Of a stretch of DNA of 64,000 nucleotides, positions 13,371 through 27,100 are shown one piece after another; position 1 is the stretch's first letter, and each line of letters starts with the position of its first letter. Made by a program: the position numbers and the translations under genes. This DNA comes from Crotophaga sulcirostris. Lineage: Eukaryota > Chordata > Aves > Cuculiformes > Crotophagidae. A model generated the notes under the pieces. The model did no database searches, was not told the origin of the DNA, and saw nothing but the letters and a program-made list of their open reading frames with translations. Location: contig VYZB01000015.1 of the NCBI GenBank assembly GCA_013397455.1, forward strand, positions 695,963-759,962, written 5' to 3'.

Positions 13371-14659
13371 GTAAGCAAGTGGGGAAAAATCACCAGAGGA
13401 ATCTCTGAAGCTTGGGACAAAGGCAGAAAACACATCAGTACTGCACTAACAGAGCAGCAGGTACCCTCATAGAGAAGATAAAATGACAGGTAAGGAAATA
13501 ATTTACATTTCTATTTTCATCTCATCCAAATGGCTTGTTACTCTCCATTCAAAATCCCAGAAAAAATAACACACCATAAACATTTGAAGAAGAACAAGAT
13601 ATCAGATGTGATGAATTTAGACTACCAGATTTTTCAGTGGGGATAATTTGAAGTTCAATCTTGCCCAATTTTTGGAAAAGTATATGAAAATATGAAAATC
13701 CATTATACCTATTAGGCAATTTAAAACCTCAACCTAGTTTTAAAACAAAGCTCGATTTTTGTTTTGTTTTGATTTGGTTTTTTTATATTTAGAATATTAA
13801 ACACATGAAGTTGTTTGTAACAAGTTTTCCTTTCCAATCAAGAGCAACAGTAGACTTCTCTTTAGGTAAGTGAAGTCAGATAAAGTCAAAGACAGATGGA
13901 CTCTTGTTTCCATCCCTGCTTCTCCATTTACTTTCTCACAGTTGGAAGGGTAGCATGACTCTTTACCCTGCTCAAGTTTCCTCATCAGTAAAAAGGAAGG
14001 AGGTTGTTTTTATCTCCTACTTGAGATGACTAGATGTAATAAGTGGTGTAAAAAAGAAGAAAATTACATTTATTTAATTGATTGTCTTGCAGTCTTTTAT
14101 GCCGCCATGCTGCAGTCCCACTATGAAGTTGTGATCAACACAAAACCCTCAAGAGGATATATCCTTGTCTGAATTGCTACAGTTATTATCTCTTACAGAA
14201 AGTAAAATAAGGTTTATGTTTAAGTCTTCTAATATAAATATGTTGTCTGTAAATGAAAAATTTTCAGGAATTTAAAACAATTCTTCCGTAATTTTAATTT
14301 CTCTGCTGGGTTACCAAAACATTGAGAAAGGATCAGTATGTGTGCTGTACTGGCATTGCCTTTCGGAAGAGAATAAGAATTCCAAAGACCAATTAGATTT
14401 AATCTTGACATACCTGTCATGTCTTCCTCAGATAAATACTATGATAATTTTCCCATTGAAATGTATCAACTAAGTTTATTTTGTAAACCATCAAATTCAA
14501 CGAAATATGAATACAAAGACATATTAATTTGTTTCATAGTATTTAAATGTGTAGAGATTTTATTAAAGCAACAGGTTACTGAAGTTAGAAGTTTAATCTT
14601 GTAATGTGTGTTTCTAATGATCTGCAGCATGACATTTAGGTTAAAAAGCCTAAAAAGGC

Positions 14660-14673
14660 GGGGGGGGGGGGGG
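14660..14673. repeat. Run of 14 G
   Basis: An uninterrupted G homopolymer in AT-rich DNA. Its length is probably polymorphic and error-prone in sequencing. Confidence 0.85.
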
Positions 14674-17355
14674 AATAATAGTCTTTTTAAAAAGAAATTT
14701 AAAGAAATTAGGTGATCTTTTGAGATGCTATGCAACCCTTTTCGGAAGCAATCATTATTAGCAGGCCCCAAACCAACTTCAAATATCTACATAAGTAGCT
14801 ATCTGTCTGAATTGAATACTGCCTTTTGAATTGTTTCATCTGTTATTTTATGGTGTTTCCTGCAACCTGCTAGCCATAGAAATGATTATAAGTAGAGTTC
14901 TGCTCAGAATGCTCATATTTTTCAAGTTGTAAACTTTTGCATTTGGTATTGGTGTTTTTTTTGTTGTTGCTTTTGGGTTATTTTTAACTGTAAACATATA
15001 TGGGAAAAACACACTCAGATCTTTCATTTATAATAGAAGGAATTGTATTCTGACTTCATGGCGCTTTTCTGTACTACAGGTCTATCCATGGATGTATTTT
15101 CAAAGAACTTTTCAATTTCCTTTTTAGCATAGTTAAGGATTGATGATATACTTGGAAAAATGAGTGTTATCTATAAGTTTCTATTACTTTTTGGTGGGAA
15201 ATTGATAAATTTGAATTTGAGTATGTTTAAACCTATTCCTTTGGGGTTATTGTTACTGCTTTTGAGTGTTTTTGAGACGACACACTTTTGCTAAGAGAAG
15301 TCCCTCTGATTCTGAAATATGCTTTTTCCTGTCATTTTGCACTTTTCCTTGTAAGTTAAAGAAAATTCCATCTATCCCAGTTTTGTTTTCTGTAAGTAAT
15401 TTGATAACAGTGTAGTGCTTGACATGTGTTTGTTTCTTAGGCAAACGTGTAAAACTCCTCAAGTCCGAATGGAGAAGTAGAGAAAGGAGGTTTCTGCTGT
15501 GCCTGATGACAATTTTTGATTTTTCCACACACACAAAATATTCTGGCTCCACGTTGGAGCCCTAGTTGTGATGAATCCTAGTCTTGGTCGGATTCTAAGG
15601 AAGGGCCAGAACGTTCGTTGAGGAATAAAGAGTCAAACCACTCCAGCCCTGGTTTATTACTCACAGAGCAGCAGGTGTGTACAAATACAGGTTTACACAG
15701 TATTGACAGAAATTGTTGTCCTCATTGTAGTTGCTTAGCTTGCTACAGATGCCCAGGAGTCATGTCCTATTTGGGCAGAACCTCAGGAGGGTGGTTGGAG
15801 AGACTCTGCATTGCGGTCCCAAGTATCCTCAGTGTGTCAGTCAAATGCTTGTGAGAGTCTTTCTTCACTCACTGTCCTTTCAAAGACAGACCCAGTTGAT
15901 GAACTTAAGTTACTCAATATTATGAGAAAGCAACAGATGCTCTGGAGAGGAGAACAGCACTGAGAAAGGACGTGTGTCTTGGTACATTTAGTTACGTATT
16001 ACTTTGTAGTTGAAAGGTCAGTTTCCCATACTGGATTACTTAAAATTTAGAAAAAAAATTGGAAAAGAGATATTTTCACTGTATGTCTAAAATGTGCTAG
16101 ATGTTATCTGTTTAATTTTAAAATCATGGTTTAGATGAAGAACTCTGCCATTTTCAAGAATGTATGCTATGCATTAGAGTATTTTTCCTTTTCCTATTTT
16201 TCTATTGCTTTAAGATTATTTGGAGCAAATGGAAAGCTCAATTTACATGTGAAAGGTTTCCAAAGCCTTTCCGTTTTAATTACAATTTTAAACATTGATC
16301 GTCTAGTTCTTCACTTTAACACCGACAGTCTCCTGCTGAAATCATTAAGAACAGTGGGAAAACATAAAATACAGAATTATGCTTCAAGTGGCATTGTGTG
16401 AAATGAGTTTTCAACATATTTGTTTCTTTCTAGGGAAAGGTCCTAAGCACAAGAATTATCACAAATGCAATTCTTATTAGTCACAATGCAATAAAAGTAT
16501 GAAAGAATGAAAAGCTTTGGAGTCTAGTAGTCATAAAAGATATTGGAAATTTTTGAGCCATTTAAGTGTACTTGGAAGCATTCGGTTTAATTAATAAAAT
16601 AAGCTAGAGATGTTTGCCAAGGACAGTCCTGAAGATCTAGAATTCTGAGTTGCTCCATTACAAGCTTGGGAACAAGTTTAGATTAACACTTTTCATACTG
16701 GAGTGCCTAAAATAAAGTTAGGGAAAAAAATTAAAGCTCTTGAGTCTTGATATCAAAAGTTAGGTGGGACCAAAGTTTTTATGAGCAGGAATGAAACATT
16801 TGAAGACTTGAAAAAGTGTATATCAGTATGCAAACATCCCTGAAGTTAAATGAATCCGTATAGTAAGCATTAAATATCTGTTTTCCAAACTGCTCACAAA
16901 TCACTCAAATTTCACCTTTTGTCATTAGCCCAAGTCAAATAGTAGTTTGTGGTATTGAAACAAGAGCCTGTTTTCTAACTCACAGTTCTCTGCTGCAGTT
17001 ACTTTGTCAAGCATACCCTTGAAATATGGTTGAATCACCTTAGCATTTCTCAGACTTTTGAAATGGTTTCTTGTGCCCCCAGAAACTCAATCATCTAGCA
17101 TAAACACCCAAATCCACACCTATCTACTGTTAAGTGCATATGCATATGGGTGCCCTATTGCAAAAAGGTTTTTAACAGCTATTTTTGTCCAGCTTTCCCA
17201 CTCCTGTAGAAAATAAATTGCAGGATTCTCAAACTGTGAGGAAATTGTGAGTCTGTCCTTTGTTAACATTTGCAAAGTGCTTTTGAGTATCACTGGCACA
17301 TGGTAGTATTGTTAGATGAGAAACACCTTCCAAGCTTACAAGTTGAACCGTTTCA

Positions 17356-17700
17356 GTGAATAAATATGCACAAGTGGCAATGCAAACTGTCATTTGCTTT
17401 CATAAGCCGTGTATGAATGGTGCATGGCAAATGCATTGTATGGATTTTGAAGTTCCAGGAAATAGTGCACTTCCATCTGTTCAAAAGATTCGTTTCCAAA
17501 CATCAACCTCATTTGCAGAGGGCATAAGAGGAGAAAATGCATTGACAAATATTTGTTTCTGGTTGTATGGGCCCTTCTGTTTCTGCATTGTAATATTCGT
17601 ATTAGGCTTTCACTATCAAACCAAAATCAGTTATGACATGGAAAAATATGAGTCATATAGCCTTCTTCAAGCCCATCCCTTATTGGGAAAGTTTTGCTAA
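17356..17700 (+). other. 114-codon open stretch, possible conserved non-coding element
   Basis: A 345-bp frame without stops. Its product has a hydrophobic stretch (CFWLYGPFCFCIVIFVLGF) that would pass as a membrane segment but matches nothing I know. The DNA is dense in TTTGCAT-like octamers and ATTTGC words and lacks repeats, which resembles conserved developmental enhancers. Neither reading can be tested from one sequence. Confidence 0.15.
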
Positions 17701-19987
17701 AGAATCACTTTCTGGACCCTGTTTTATTATTTTTTTTTTGTGGTCTATTTACATATAGTATACGAAAGAATATAAAAATAAGGACACAATATGGATGGAA
17801 ATGTACTGTGTACAGTTAAGGGCTGTCTTGGTATGAGGTCTCTTTCATCTTCATGTCTTGGAGAAGAATCTATAGCTAGTCATTTCCTCAAGGCCTCTTT
17901 CTTCAAGCATTTTTTTAAGCAATTCTTGTGGCATTCTCCATATTTAGCTTATCTCATGTTGTTCATTAAATATATATACGAGAACCTTTTTATGTTTTAA
18001 AGAAACGCCCACACCATTTTTTATCCCACAGGCCTTTAAAATTTTACAGAAGAATGCTAGGGGTCCCAAGACGGCTTTTCTTTGTCTTATGACATTCCAC
18101 TTAGCTCAGGGTGAACTATTAACTGCTTTAAAAAGATAAATTCCTTTTTCTGGCTTACATATCTCAGTATAAAAAAACCAAACTTGTCAACACTCAGGCC
18201 ACCCACACAGAATCCTATACAGTTGATGGAACAGTTCTAATTAAAAGGAATAACACCACTATGAAGTTTTTTTTGTTTCTTGTGTTTATTTATATTCTTT
18301 GGCAAAAACCTGGAACAGACGATCCATCATATTGCTTAATCATCTGTGAGGGGAAGAAAGATTGGCTTAAAAACTTGTCGCCTTCTGCATTTGCATCAAT
18401 CCATAGTCCTGATGACATTATAATAGGTTTCCCTCTAACACTCCTCCCCCACTAAATTCTGTTGTTTACTGTGCAAGATGGAAAAGAGGTAGAATTGCAT
18501 TTGCAAGGGTAGCCATAGAATGGCAAGTTACTAGCTTTCAAGTGCTTGACTCTGCAAAATTGATGTTGTATATGGTTTGCTGCCATTCAAAAAATTAGTA
18601 ATGTATAAGTTGGGCTAAGAAATGTTCAAGCACACACTGCTTTCAATATATGGTGTATTGTTATCTATTTTCTCCTATCATTATTAAATAATAATTATGT
18701 ACCTCATTTGTATGTATAAACTATTCCATGGTTAGCAAATAATTAGTGATATATTTGTTTATCTGAAGAAACAGAGGATTTGTACTATACCTAACTGTGA
18801 TCCTGTAACTTTGATGCTTAGGTGAAGGAAAATAAAGTCCTTTACTATTCAGAGAATATTCACTCAGCAGTCTTTATCTCCTATAGTCTTGACTTTCCTC
18901 CCTTCCTCTTCTAAGGCAGAAGAAAGTCTTGAGTAAAAGTATCAGGCTGGGTTTTCGTTGGGAGTCTGTTCTTACGGAATGGATGGTATCATCTACTGTA
19001 TTCATCATCTCTGGTGATTTCACAATTGAGGGCATTTTTCACCCATTGTCAGCAACATTGGGATAGAGGCTGTCCAGAAAATCTCTTGAGCTGGTAGCTT
19101 TTCTAATGTGCTGCCTTTGAGGTCTTTTCAGCTCTGGTCCATTCTGGGTTACGCTGGCAAAAACGTTCTATCCAAAAACTGAATCTGTTTTGAACATTTA
19201 GTGAGCAGAAGAAATGTGGAAAACTTCAGTTGCATTTAATTATATATTGTTGTTTTAAAATAAAACAAGTGAGTTCACATACAATTACAGCCAATTTACA
19301 GCAGACACCCACTAATTTAAATTAAAAAGTCTGCAACTGCAGAGTAATTATACTTTAATTGCACATTTAGTGCAAGAAAGTGAAGAGTCTAATGCATTGT
19401 ATTTATGATATAACAACCATGTGAAAAAATATGTTAGCATAGAAGAGGTAATTTTGTTCCAAGAATGAACAAATTAATTCAAATCAACACCTAGGATGCT
19501 AAAGGTTTTATGCCCTTTTTTTTTCATTGGTATTGTTAAACAGAAGCAAAGTTAATTTTCCATACATGTTAGTTATTAACTGAAAAATTGATTAGACTCA
19601 ATCTGCACCCATTCAGTGTGGTACTGTTCTCTTAGGATTTTAAAGATCAGACATGAACTGCTACCAGTCTCCCTTTTTCCTATAAAGACCTTAGGCACAA
19701 TACCTTGCTTCTGAGCCGCTCAAACCAAATACGCTTTTATTGTATCCGAAACAAAGCTTTTCTGGAATACCCTCACAAGATATTAGTTAAAATTTCACTG
19801 CTTCCCTACAAAACTGACTTTAGCATCCCAGAGATCTATTTTCTACTTAATGTGTATGGATATAAAACTTCCATTAATGTTAATGTCTGGTCTGTGCTTG
19901 CACTTAACAAGTCTTAACTTCTTAGATAGAGGCAAATGTGGACCACTATACATGTTACTCTGAGTACCATTGTGTGACCTGGATGAT

Positions 19988-20310
19988 AAGAGAAAAAAAG
20001 AAAAGACAAAGAAGAATAGAAGAAAAAAGAAAAAGAAAAGAAAAGAAAAAAGAAAAAAGAAAAAAGAAAGGAAAATAAAAGGAGAAAAGAAAAGAAAAGA
20101 AAAGAAAAGAAAAGAAAAGAAAAGAAAAGAAAAGAAAAGAAAAGAAAAGAAAAGAAAAGNNNNNNNNNNNNNNNNNNNNNNNNNNNNNNNNNNNNNNNNN
20201 NNNNNNNNNNNNNNNNNNNNNNNNNNNNNNNNNNNNNNNNNNNNNNNNNNNNNNNNNNNNNNNNNNNNNNNNNNNNNNNNNNNNNNNNNNNNNNNAAAAA
20301 GAAAAGAGGG
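19988..20310. repeat. (AAAAG)n pentanucleotide microsatellite with gap
   Basis: Imperfect A/G-rich sequence from 19988 becomes a pure AAAAG array from about 20085 to 20159, is lost in a run of N, and resumes for a few units at 20296-20310. One strand is almost pure purine. True array length is unknown. Confidence 0.9.
20160..20295. other. Assembly gap (136 N)
   Basis: A run of N inside the AAAAG array. The repeat on both sides shows that the gap is a microsatellite that was not read through. Open frames drawn across it are artefacts. Confidence 0.98.
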
Positions 20311-20760
20311 CAGGCAGACTATTAAACATTCTGGCAAGGGGAAGCAGCTAAAAACTCCAATAATGTAATCGTAAAAACTAGGAATATTCAGTTTGACTTC
20401 CTGTGCAGTCTGTATAAACAAAATGATCTTTCTATATAATGAGTCACCTGTTATAGAGCAGATATTTAAATGGCTACCTGATATTTTTCTTCTTTACATC
20501 ATCTATTTAGTCTATGTAACAGAGTCTGCTGCTTTTATAATGATATTTTCGCCACACAGTTGCAGAGCTAGATGTCGGGAGCAGGTAGGCCTGGAGATTA
20601 TGATATTACTGAGTTTCTTTATGAATGAAGAGAACACATCTGCACTTCCAAACAGCCATGTAACTGAGCAGTTGTGTGTATGTGAAAATACTCATTTTGC
20701 TCACTGCAGTTTATGACCTTAACCCATGCATTGGCAGAGTTGGGTGTAACAGAAATAATA

Positions 20761-21100
20761 AATCACAGAATGGTTAAGGTTGCAAGGAATCTCTTTAAGT
20801 GCAACTCCCTCAGCTCAAGCAAAGCCACCTGGAGCTGATGGCCCAGGACCAGATGGCTTTTGAATATGTTCAAGGATGAAGGCTCCACAACCTCTCTGGG
20901 AAACCTGTGCTGGTGCTCAGTCACTCTCACTGTAAAAAAAAGTGTTTCCTGAGAGGGAACCTCCTGTATTTCTGTTTTTGCCTCTTGCCTCTTGTCACTT
21001 GAGAAAAGCCTGGCTTCGTCTTCTTTTCATGATGTCTTCAGGTATTCGTATACATTGCTGTGTGGCCTCACCAGTACTGAGCAGAGCTGAGCTGAGCCAT
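20761..21100 (-). mobile_element. CR1 LINE 3' end, reversed
   Basis: The block begins with AATCACAGAATGGTTAAGGTTG, the reversed junction of CR1 tail and 3' UTR. It continues through stretches matching the remembered consensus (CACCTGGAGC, GGCTTTTGAATATGTTCAAGGATG, CTCCACAACCTCTCTGGG, GTTTCCTGA, AGAAAAGCCTGGCT). It is 5'-truncated within ORF2. The young-looking match suggests a bird-specific subfamily. Confidence 0.92.
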
Positions 21101-24100
21101 ATCTATAGCTCAAGTGAAGCCTATAAAATCTCCCTGTAGACAGGATCAGAAGATGTGTATTTTACATTATGTAGCTTGGTGGCACCTGGGTCCATGAGTA
21201 GAATTCCAGCTTGTTACAGTAAAGCAAAAATAAATAACAATGCGATGCCGTGTCAGTCTTTTGAGCTTTGGTGCAAGGCACAGAAATTTGTTGCCTGCCT
21301 TTTAAATTAATTCCTTATTATTTTTTCAGGCAATATTCCATTATAGAAGGAGCCACATGAGGCTTTTTCCAACAGCAAGAACAAACCAAAATAAGATCAT
21401 TCTAATAAATAAACCCACGTATCATAAAAATTACAAAGCACAATTTTATTATCGCTTTCTTAAGTGCAGTTCCTAGAAAAAACTTGGTGAGGAAGGCAAA
21501 GAGAAGTAATGAACTCCTTGAACAGTCATTTTAATATTCTGCTCTATGTTTGTGCTCTGCAAAGCTGATGAGAGCTGCATGCATACAGTTTTGCTGAGGG
21601 CAAAAGTAGCAAGACCCTTGCATTAAGGAGCAAGACCCTTCTCTCTGTGATCAAAATGAAAAGTATACCCCCTGTGATGTCATAAAATGTTGTTGTGACC
21701 ATTCTAATATGTTGTTTCTCATGAGCTGGGATGTTGTCCCTTGATATGATTTGATATTAAAATGTTACATGATCATTAATTGTATCCACTGACATAGCAG
21801 AAATATTCCCCAAAGTTAAGTTTCTTTGATATGATGGATTTTTTTTTTTTTATGTTTAAAACAGAAATCAGACACAGGGAAAGTCTGGTTACTCTAAAAG
21901 GTTTTGTCCCTCGTTCTTTCTCTGTGGTCCTTTCATTTCATGTTAGGCTGGGTGAAACCACTCTAAGTGAACTCCTTGGTAGTTATTCTGTACATTGTGA
22001 ATAACAGGATATATCTATATCTTGTTTATGTATGCATGATTTTTGTGCTGTTTCTCCAAAAAGTTGCTAAGATGCATTTAGTCCTTAACAGGACATTGCC
22101 TTTGAAAACAGCATGCAAGGAACAGAAGAATACGTCTCCAGTATCAGTCACCATTAAACTGGGTGGCTAATATTGTAAAAGCACAGTTGTTACTATGTAG
22201 AAGTTTTAACATTGAAAAGGATGAACAAAATACAGAATTTTACATTGAAACCAATGTTTTTGACATTTGTGGGTTGGTAATTTGTGATCTTCAGATTTTT
22301 TTTTTTATACTTTTAAGCATTGTTACTTTTCAATTTCTCCTTGTCAGGTTCAATTCCAGAAATAAACTTAAATTCATGATTTAAGCTGGGGAGAAATCCC
22401 ATATATTACCATTGGGAATTATTCACTTATTTAAAAAGAAATTGAAAGAGCTTTACTGGACAGAGATCTTATATTTCAGTCTCAGTTTCCAGTACTTTGG
22501 AAGTAGATTCTCTATGTACAGTTTTGATTTTCTGATTTTCTTTTTCTTTACAGGTAACCCGATAGCTAAAGACAAATCAAGTCAGTCTTGAGGCTGATAA
22601 CATTAAATACAACACACAGGAATTTCATTCCTCCAGGCAATCCTTGAAGTGAAATTTTATATTGCTGGGGTGTATCCTTCAGAATCAATTGTTCCGATGA
22701 GAACCTGGCTTGTAATCAGCAACAGCCTTGAGATCAAAACTACTGGAAAGTTATTTTGAACTTCTCTGTCACAAAGATTTCAACTGATTGAACTGTGTAC
22801 ACTTGTAAAATTGCACTTGCTGAGGAATTTGCAGCTGTTATCACAAGAGTTGATATTCAAAGCGTGCAGAAAAGCAGCAGTCTTTTGGATTGTCCATTCC
22901 AGAGTGGTGGCTTTTCATCTTGATGAAGTCGGCCTCCAAAATGTATTGGTTCCTTCTCTCTAAAATAATCCTTGGTCCACCATTCAGATTGCTGGTGGGA
23001 CTGCATACTGCTTTAATTAATTTTTTTTTGCAGAAATTGTCCTCTGGCATGGCGCAGTTTTAGACATTTTCATTTGTATTCTAATCTTGGAGCTCTCAAA
23101 GGTACATATTTCAACATCTTGAAGTTGCTTTTGTTATAGGAATGGAAATATATATCCATTGTTAATAATTATTGTTGGCAAGTAATAGTTATCTGAATAC
23201 ATCAGTCATATTAGAATGTATAGTCAGGTTGACATGTTTCCCTAAGGCTAACCAACTACTGCAGCTCTTTGGCAGTTAAAAAAGTAGTGGTCAAAACTCA
23301 ATTACCACTTTCATTATAAGGCATTTTATACCTTTAAGATATACATTTCCATTTAGTTTGAAGGAGATGGGTGTTCCTGGTATGTACTTTACTTTCCCAA
23401 CCTTTAATTCATTGATATTCATGGTAAGCAGTCAATGACAGTATTTCATCCCTTTTTATAAAGGTAGGCAGGGATGTAAATGAGTTTTGCAATTATGAAA
23501 TTGGACGGTAATCATTCAGAATTTTTGTCTTTTTATTAAAAAATAAATTTTCTTGCTTGAACCTAAGTACCGTTGGATGCTTATGTAGATGTCTGCTCAG
23601 TCTGTTTGCTGTAAAGGAAAAAAGTCCTAGTGCCCTCCCAGATTTACAGTTTGTGGGTATTTTGCTTGCTTACAGTAATTCAGTTCAGATTTGATCCTTG
23701 CCAAAATCACATTTACTTTTTTATTTTTTGTTTCAGTATCAATTTTGGAAGTTTGTGATGTGCTGTTACATGAGAAAAAATCCTCGGTATTTAAAGGCCT
23801 TAAGCATCTATGAGCTTTTTTCTAAGTTATTACAGAATGTATAATTTTATACTCCATTTAATGTATATTGTACCATCTGCAATAGTGATAGAACAGAAAT
23901 TTGGCAATTCCCTTTAGTAACAATGCTAAGCATGCGGACTGGAGAGAGTAAAGAGTTCTGACTCTATACTTTGGTGCATCAAAATGAAAACTCCACATGC
24001 TTAATGGTAGTCAAAACTATATAAGGGCAAGCTTATTTAATAGTCCTATGAGGTTACCAGACTCCCCGAAAGAGAGTGAAATGATTTTAACATTACAAGC

Positions 24101-27100
24101 CATTGACATGGCTAGATTGTTATATATTAAGTTCCATGATGGATAAACACCCTCTGCCTGTGAGAGTAGCCCCTGCTGTTCCAAAACCATTTCATTACCT
24201 CTGCTGTGTTATTGCACAGGAGAGCTTAAATAAAATAAATTACTGTTGGGAATAAAATTCAAAAGTATATTCTATCATTCTACTGAGAAATAATAAAAAA
24301 TGTTGGCAGGGAAAGATATTATTTTCTGATTAAATTTTAATTAGGATAAACTGTTTGTAGCAACCACTAGGTATCTCAGTATTTTAGGATGGATTAATAT
24401 TGTATGGATTTGTGCTAACAGGTGCAGAACAGAAGGTAACATCTTAAAGATGACTATCCAGGACAGTGCAAAGTGTATATGTGCTGTTTTGCAAGATCTG
24501 AATATGGCCTCTCTTTGGTAAAAAATCTACGTCATGCTTCTTAATATTTGTTTTCTTTGTTTCTTTGTTCTTAAGCTAACACTGAAGATACTGTATTATA
24601 TACAAGTGTAACACATGCATATCAATAAGTGAAAATAAATGGATTTTCAAATATACCGAATAGATTATTTGCAGTAGATTAATGTTGTGAATATTCATAA
24701 CAAGTGAATAAAATTGTAATATAAAATAGAGTTCCCTGTTTGGATGTGCACTTTGGACATCTATTCTATTTACTCATGGAACAAAGTTTTTTTTTCAGTG
24801 AATAAAAATCTCAAGGGTTATATTAATATTGAATTTCTTCAGTAGAGCTGGAAATAGCCCCTACCACTTTGAAAGGTCCTTCACCAAACACAGCTGATAG
24901 GCTGATATCTGGCACAACTGTTCCAACATTGTATTGGGAAATTCTGGTGGATATACTGTTGTTTTCAGGCCAGACTGAACAAAAATATTGCTTAGGTGTT
25001 TTTTATTACACAATAAGAATCCTGAAAAATTCAGATTTAGACCTTTTCAGTAGCAACAGAACATAATAGAACTTCCTGAAAGGATAACATTTCAGGTTAG
25101 TTTGTTGAAATGTTTAAAAGAAACAAACAAACAAACAAACAAAAACTGACAGTTCAGTGAAGTCTGCTTGTGCATCTCAAAGCAAGCTGGGAATCATAGT
25201 TCAGCTGTCCATGGTGCCTGTTCTAGTGGCCTTTGAAAATGAAGTGCAGGTGACAAGATCAGCTATAGGCGTTCATGTTGTAGGCATTTGAAGGTGAATT
25301 CTTTTCAGTTTCAGTTACTATGTATTTTATATAGTATTTCCCAGATTACTTGATATGTCTGGCTTCATCTGGATTCAGTAATCGTCAAGAACTCTCAAAT
25401 GCAGGAGAATATGGGGTCCTAGTCTGCAGTTCAATTTGGCAGTGCATCAACAGGGAAAGAAAAGTCACTGTTTTGTTCAGACCTGTCAAAATGAAATATA
25501 TTCAATCAGTTAAGCAAAACAAAAAGGAAATCCTTACGTGAGTCTTAAGGAAAAAATATTCAAAATCAAATCTAATAAACCTAAAATAGAACTGAAAACC
25601 CATTCAAGACTGTATGTTGGTTCTATCTAGCTTATTGGTCATAATTAAGTGCTAACCTTTGAAACAGCAGCACTACAAATACCACTGATACTATCTTTAA
25701 ATCCACCTATTATCCTATATCCTTTAACTCTTACTATCCATCCTATATCTTTTAAAACTTGACTCCTCCAGCTCTGCTCAAAAACATTGCTGATGTAGTG
25801 TTTCCATACTCCATCAAGCCAATGCAGCTCTGTTTCATGTACAATCTATATGCTTTAAAATTGGAAACAGGGTACATCAGATAAATAGATTTGTTTTGAA
25901 ACCTAAAATCTACTATAAAATATGCTATTTTGTTAGGTTTCATAATAATATTTACAGGGTTTTTTTGCTCATTATGATTATAGAGCTGGCTTATATAGCT
26001 ATCCAGGTAATGCATGGATGTCTATAACAACAAAACAGATAGATGTGATTGGCATAATTTTCTGTTGATTTACTGCCTCCTCCTTCATGCCTTGAAGTTT
26101 ACACGTTTGTTGTTAACCAAGATATTGGCAAGGAAACATAGTACAGTTTTGGTTTAGAAAATAGAAGTGTTGCCTTAATCTTATTTCCTTTTGCCAGAAG
26201 TTACTGTATTAAACATGTCACACCTGAAAAAGTCTGATGTCATTAAATGGTTTCTCATTTCAGTGGTATTAAATAGAATAATAAGAATTGCCTAATCACT
26301 TTGTTAGTCTTTATAAAGCATTTTATATCCTGAGAAACTTCTTGTACTTATTCTTTTAAGGAATAAGAGAACATTTCCAAATTACATCTTTGATCTTGTT
26401 TCTGTAAGAGGTTATGCAACTTTCTGGTACCACTTTCCAGTCAGTCATTGCAAATATTTTCACATAAATCTCTTCCATGACTGTGTTTGGTTTGCATCTT
26501 CTGTATTCATCTGCCCTGCTTATGCAATGACTACAAGAGGTGGTATATGAAAAGGCTGAATTTCCCACAACTTACTTTTGACAGGTGATGACAACTGTTG
26601 CCAACATCTCTTAATCCAAAACTAGCTTAAGACCATCTGGCAGGAGAACCACTGACAGTGACAGCTGGAAACTATTGCATATGGATATCGCTGTTCTTCT
26701 TCCTAAGACTACTGTTAGTGGGATGCCAGACTAGGCAAAACCACTGTAATATGATTTAGTCACCAGAGATGTAGGTTCTGAGGATGTAGATCCTGCATGG
26801 GAGCGTTGGGATACAGTCTGCATCACAAAGCTGGGATGCAATGATGACAGCAGGTCCTTGAACCTGTTCTGTGGCGTAGTGGGAAGGTCTGTCTCGTGTT
26901 TCACTGGTATTTGCTCCAAAGCTGGATTGCAGAAATGGCAAGGTGCCTTGGTGATTTCAGTGCATTTTGGATAAGGACTTCAGTTGCAGTTGAGACTGTT
27001 CGTAATTTTGCTCTTAAAATTCTGAATGAGCAAGTTCATTAAAGTTCGCAGACCTGTTCTTATTCAGGCCAATCGTTAAAGAACCTTTGCCCTATTTTCA

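Larger units (their letters stand above)
12660..19987. other. Mostly unique DNA; see the small features listed inside
   Basis: Apart from the tiny exon-like segment at 13.3 kb, a G run at 14.66 kb and the 345-bp open stretch at 17.4 kb, I see no gene or repeat family. The 15.55-15.90 kb part is richer in GC than its surroundings and has an AATAAA at 15623, but no element could be recognised. Confidence 0.45.

Noticed and set aside
15550..15900. Possible LTR with an AATAAA at 15623
   Set aside because: No terminal inverted TG/CA ends, target duplication or family match could be found.
19843..20421. Frames of 124-192 codons rich in Lys/Arg or Phe/Ser/Leu
   Set aside because: They translate the AAAAG microsatellite and its gap.
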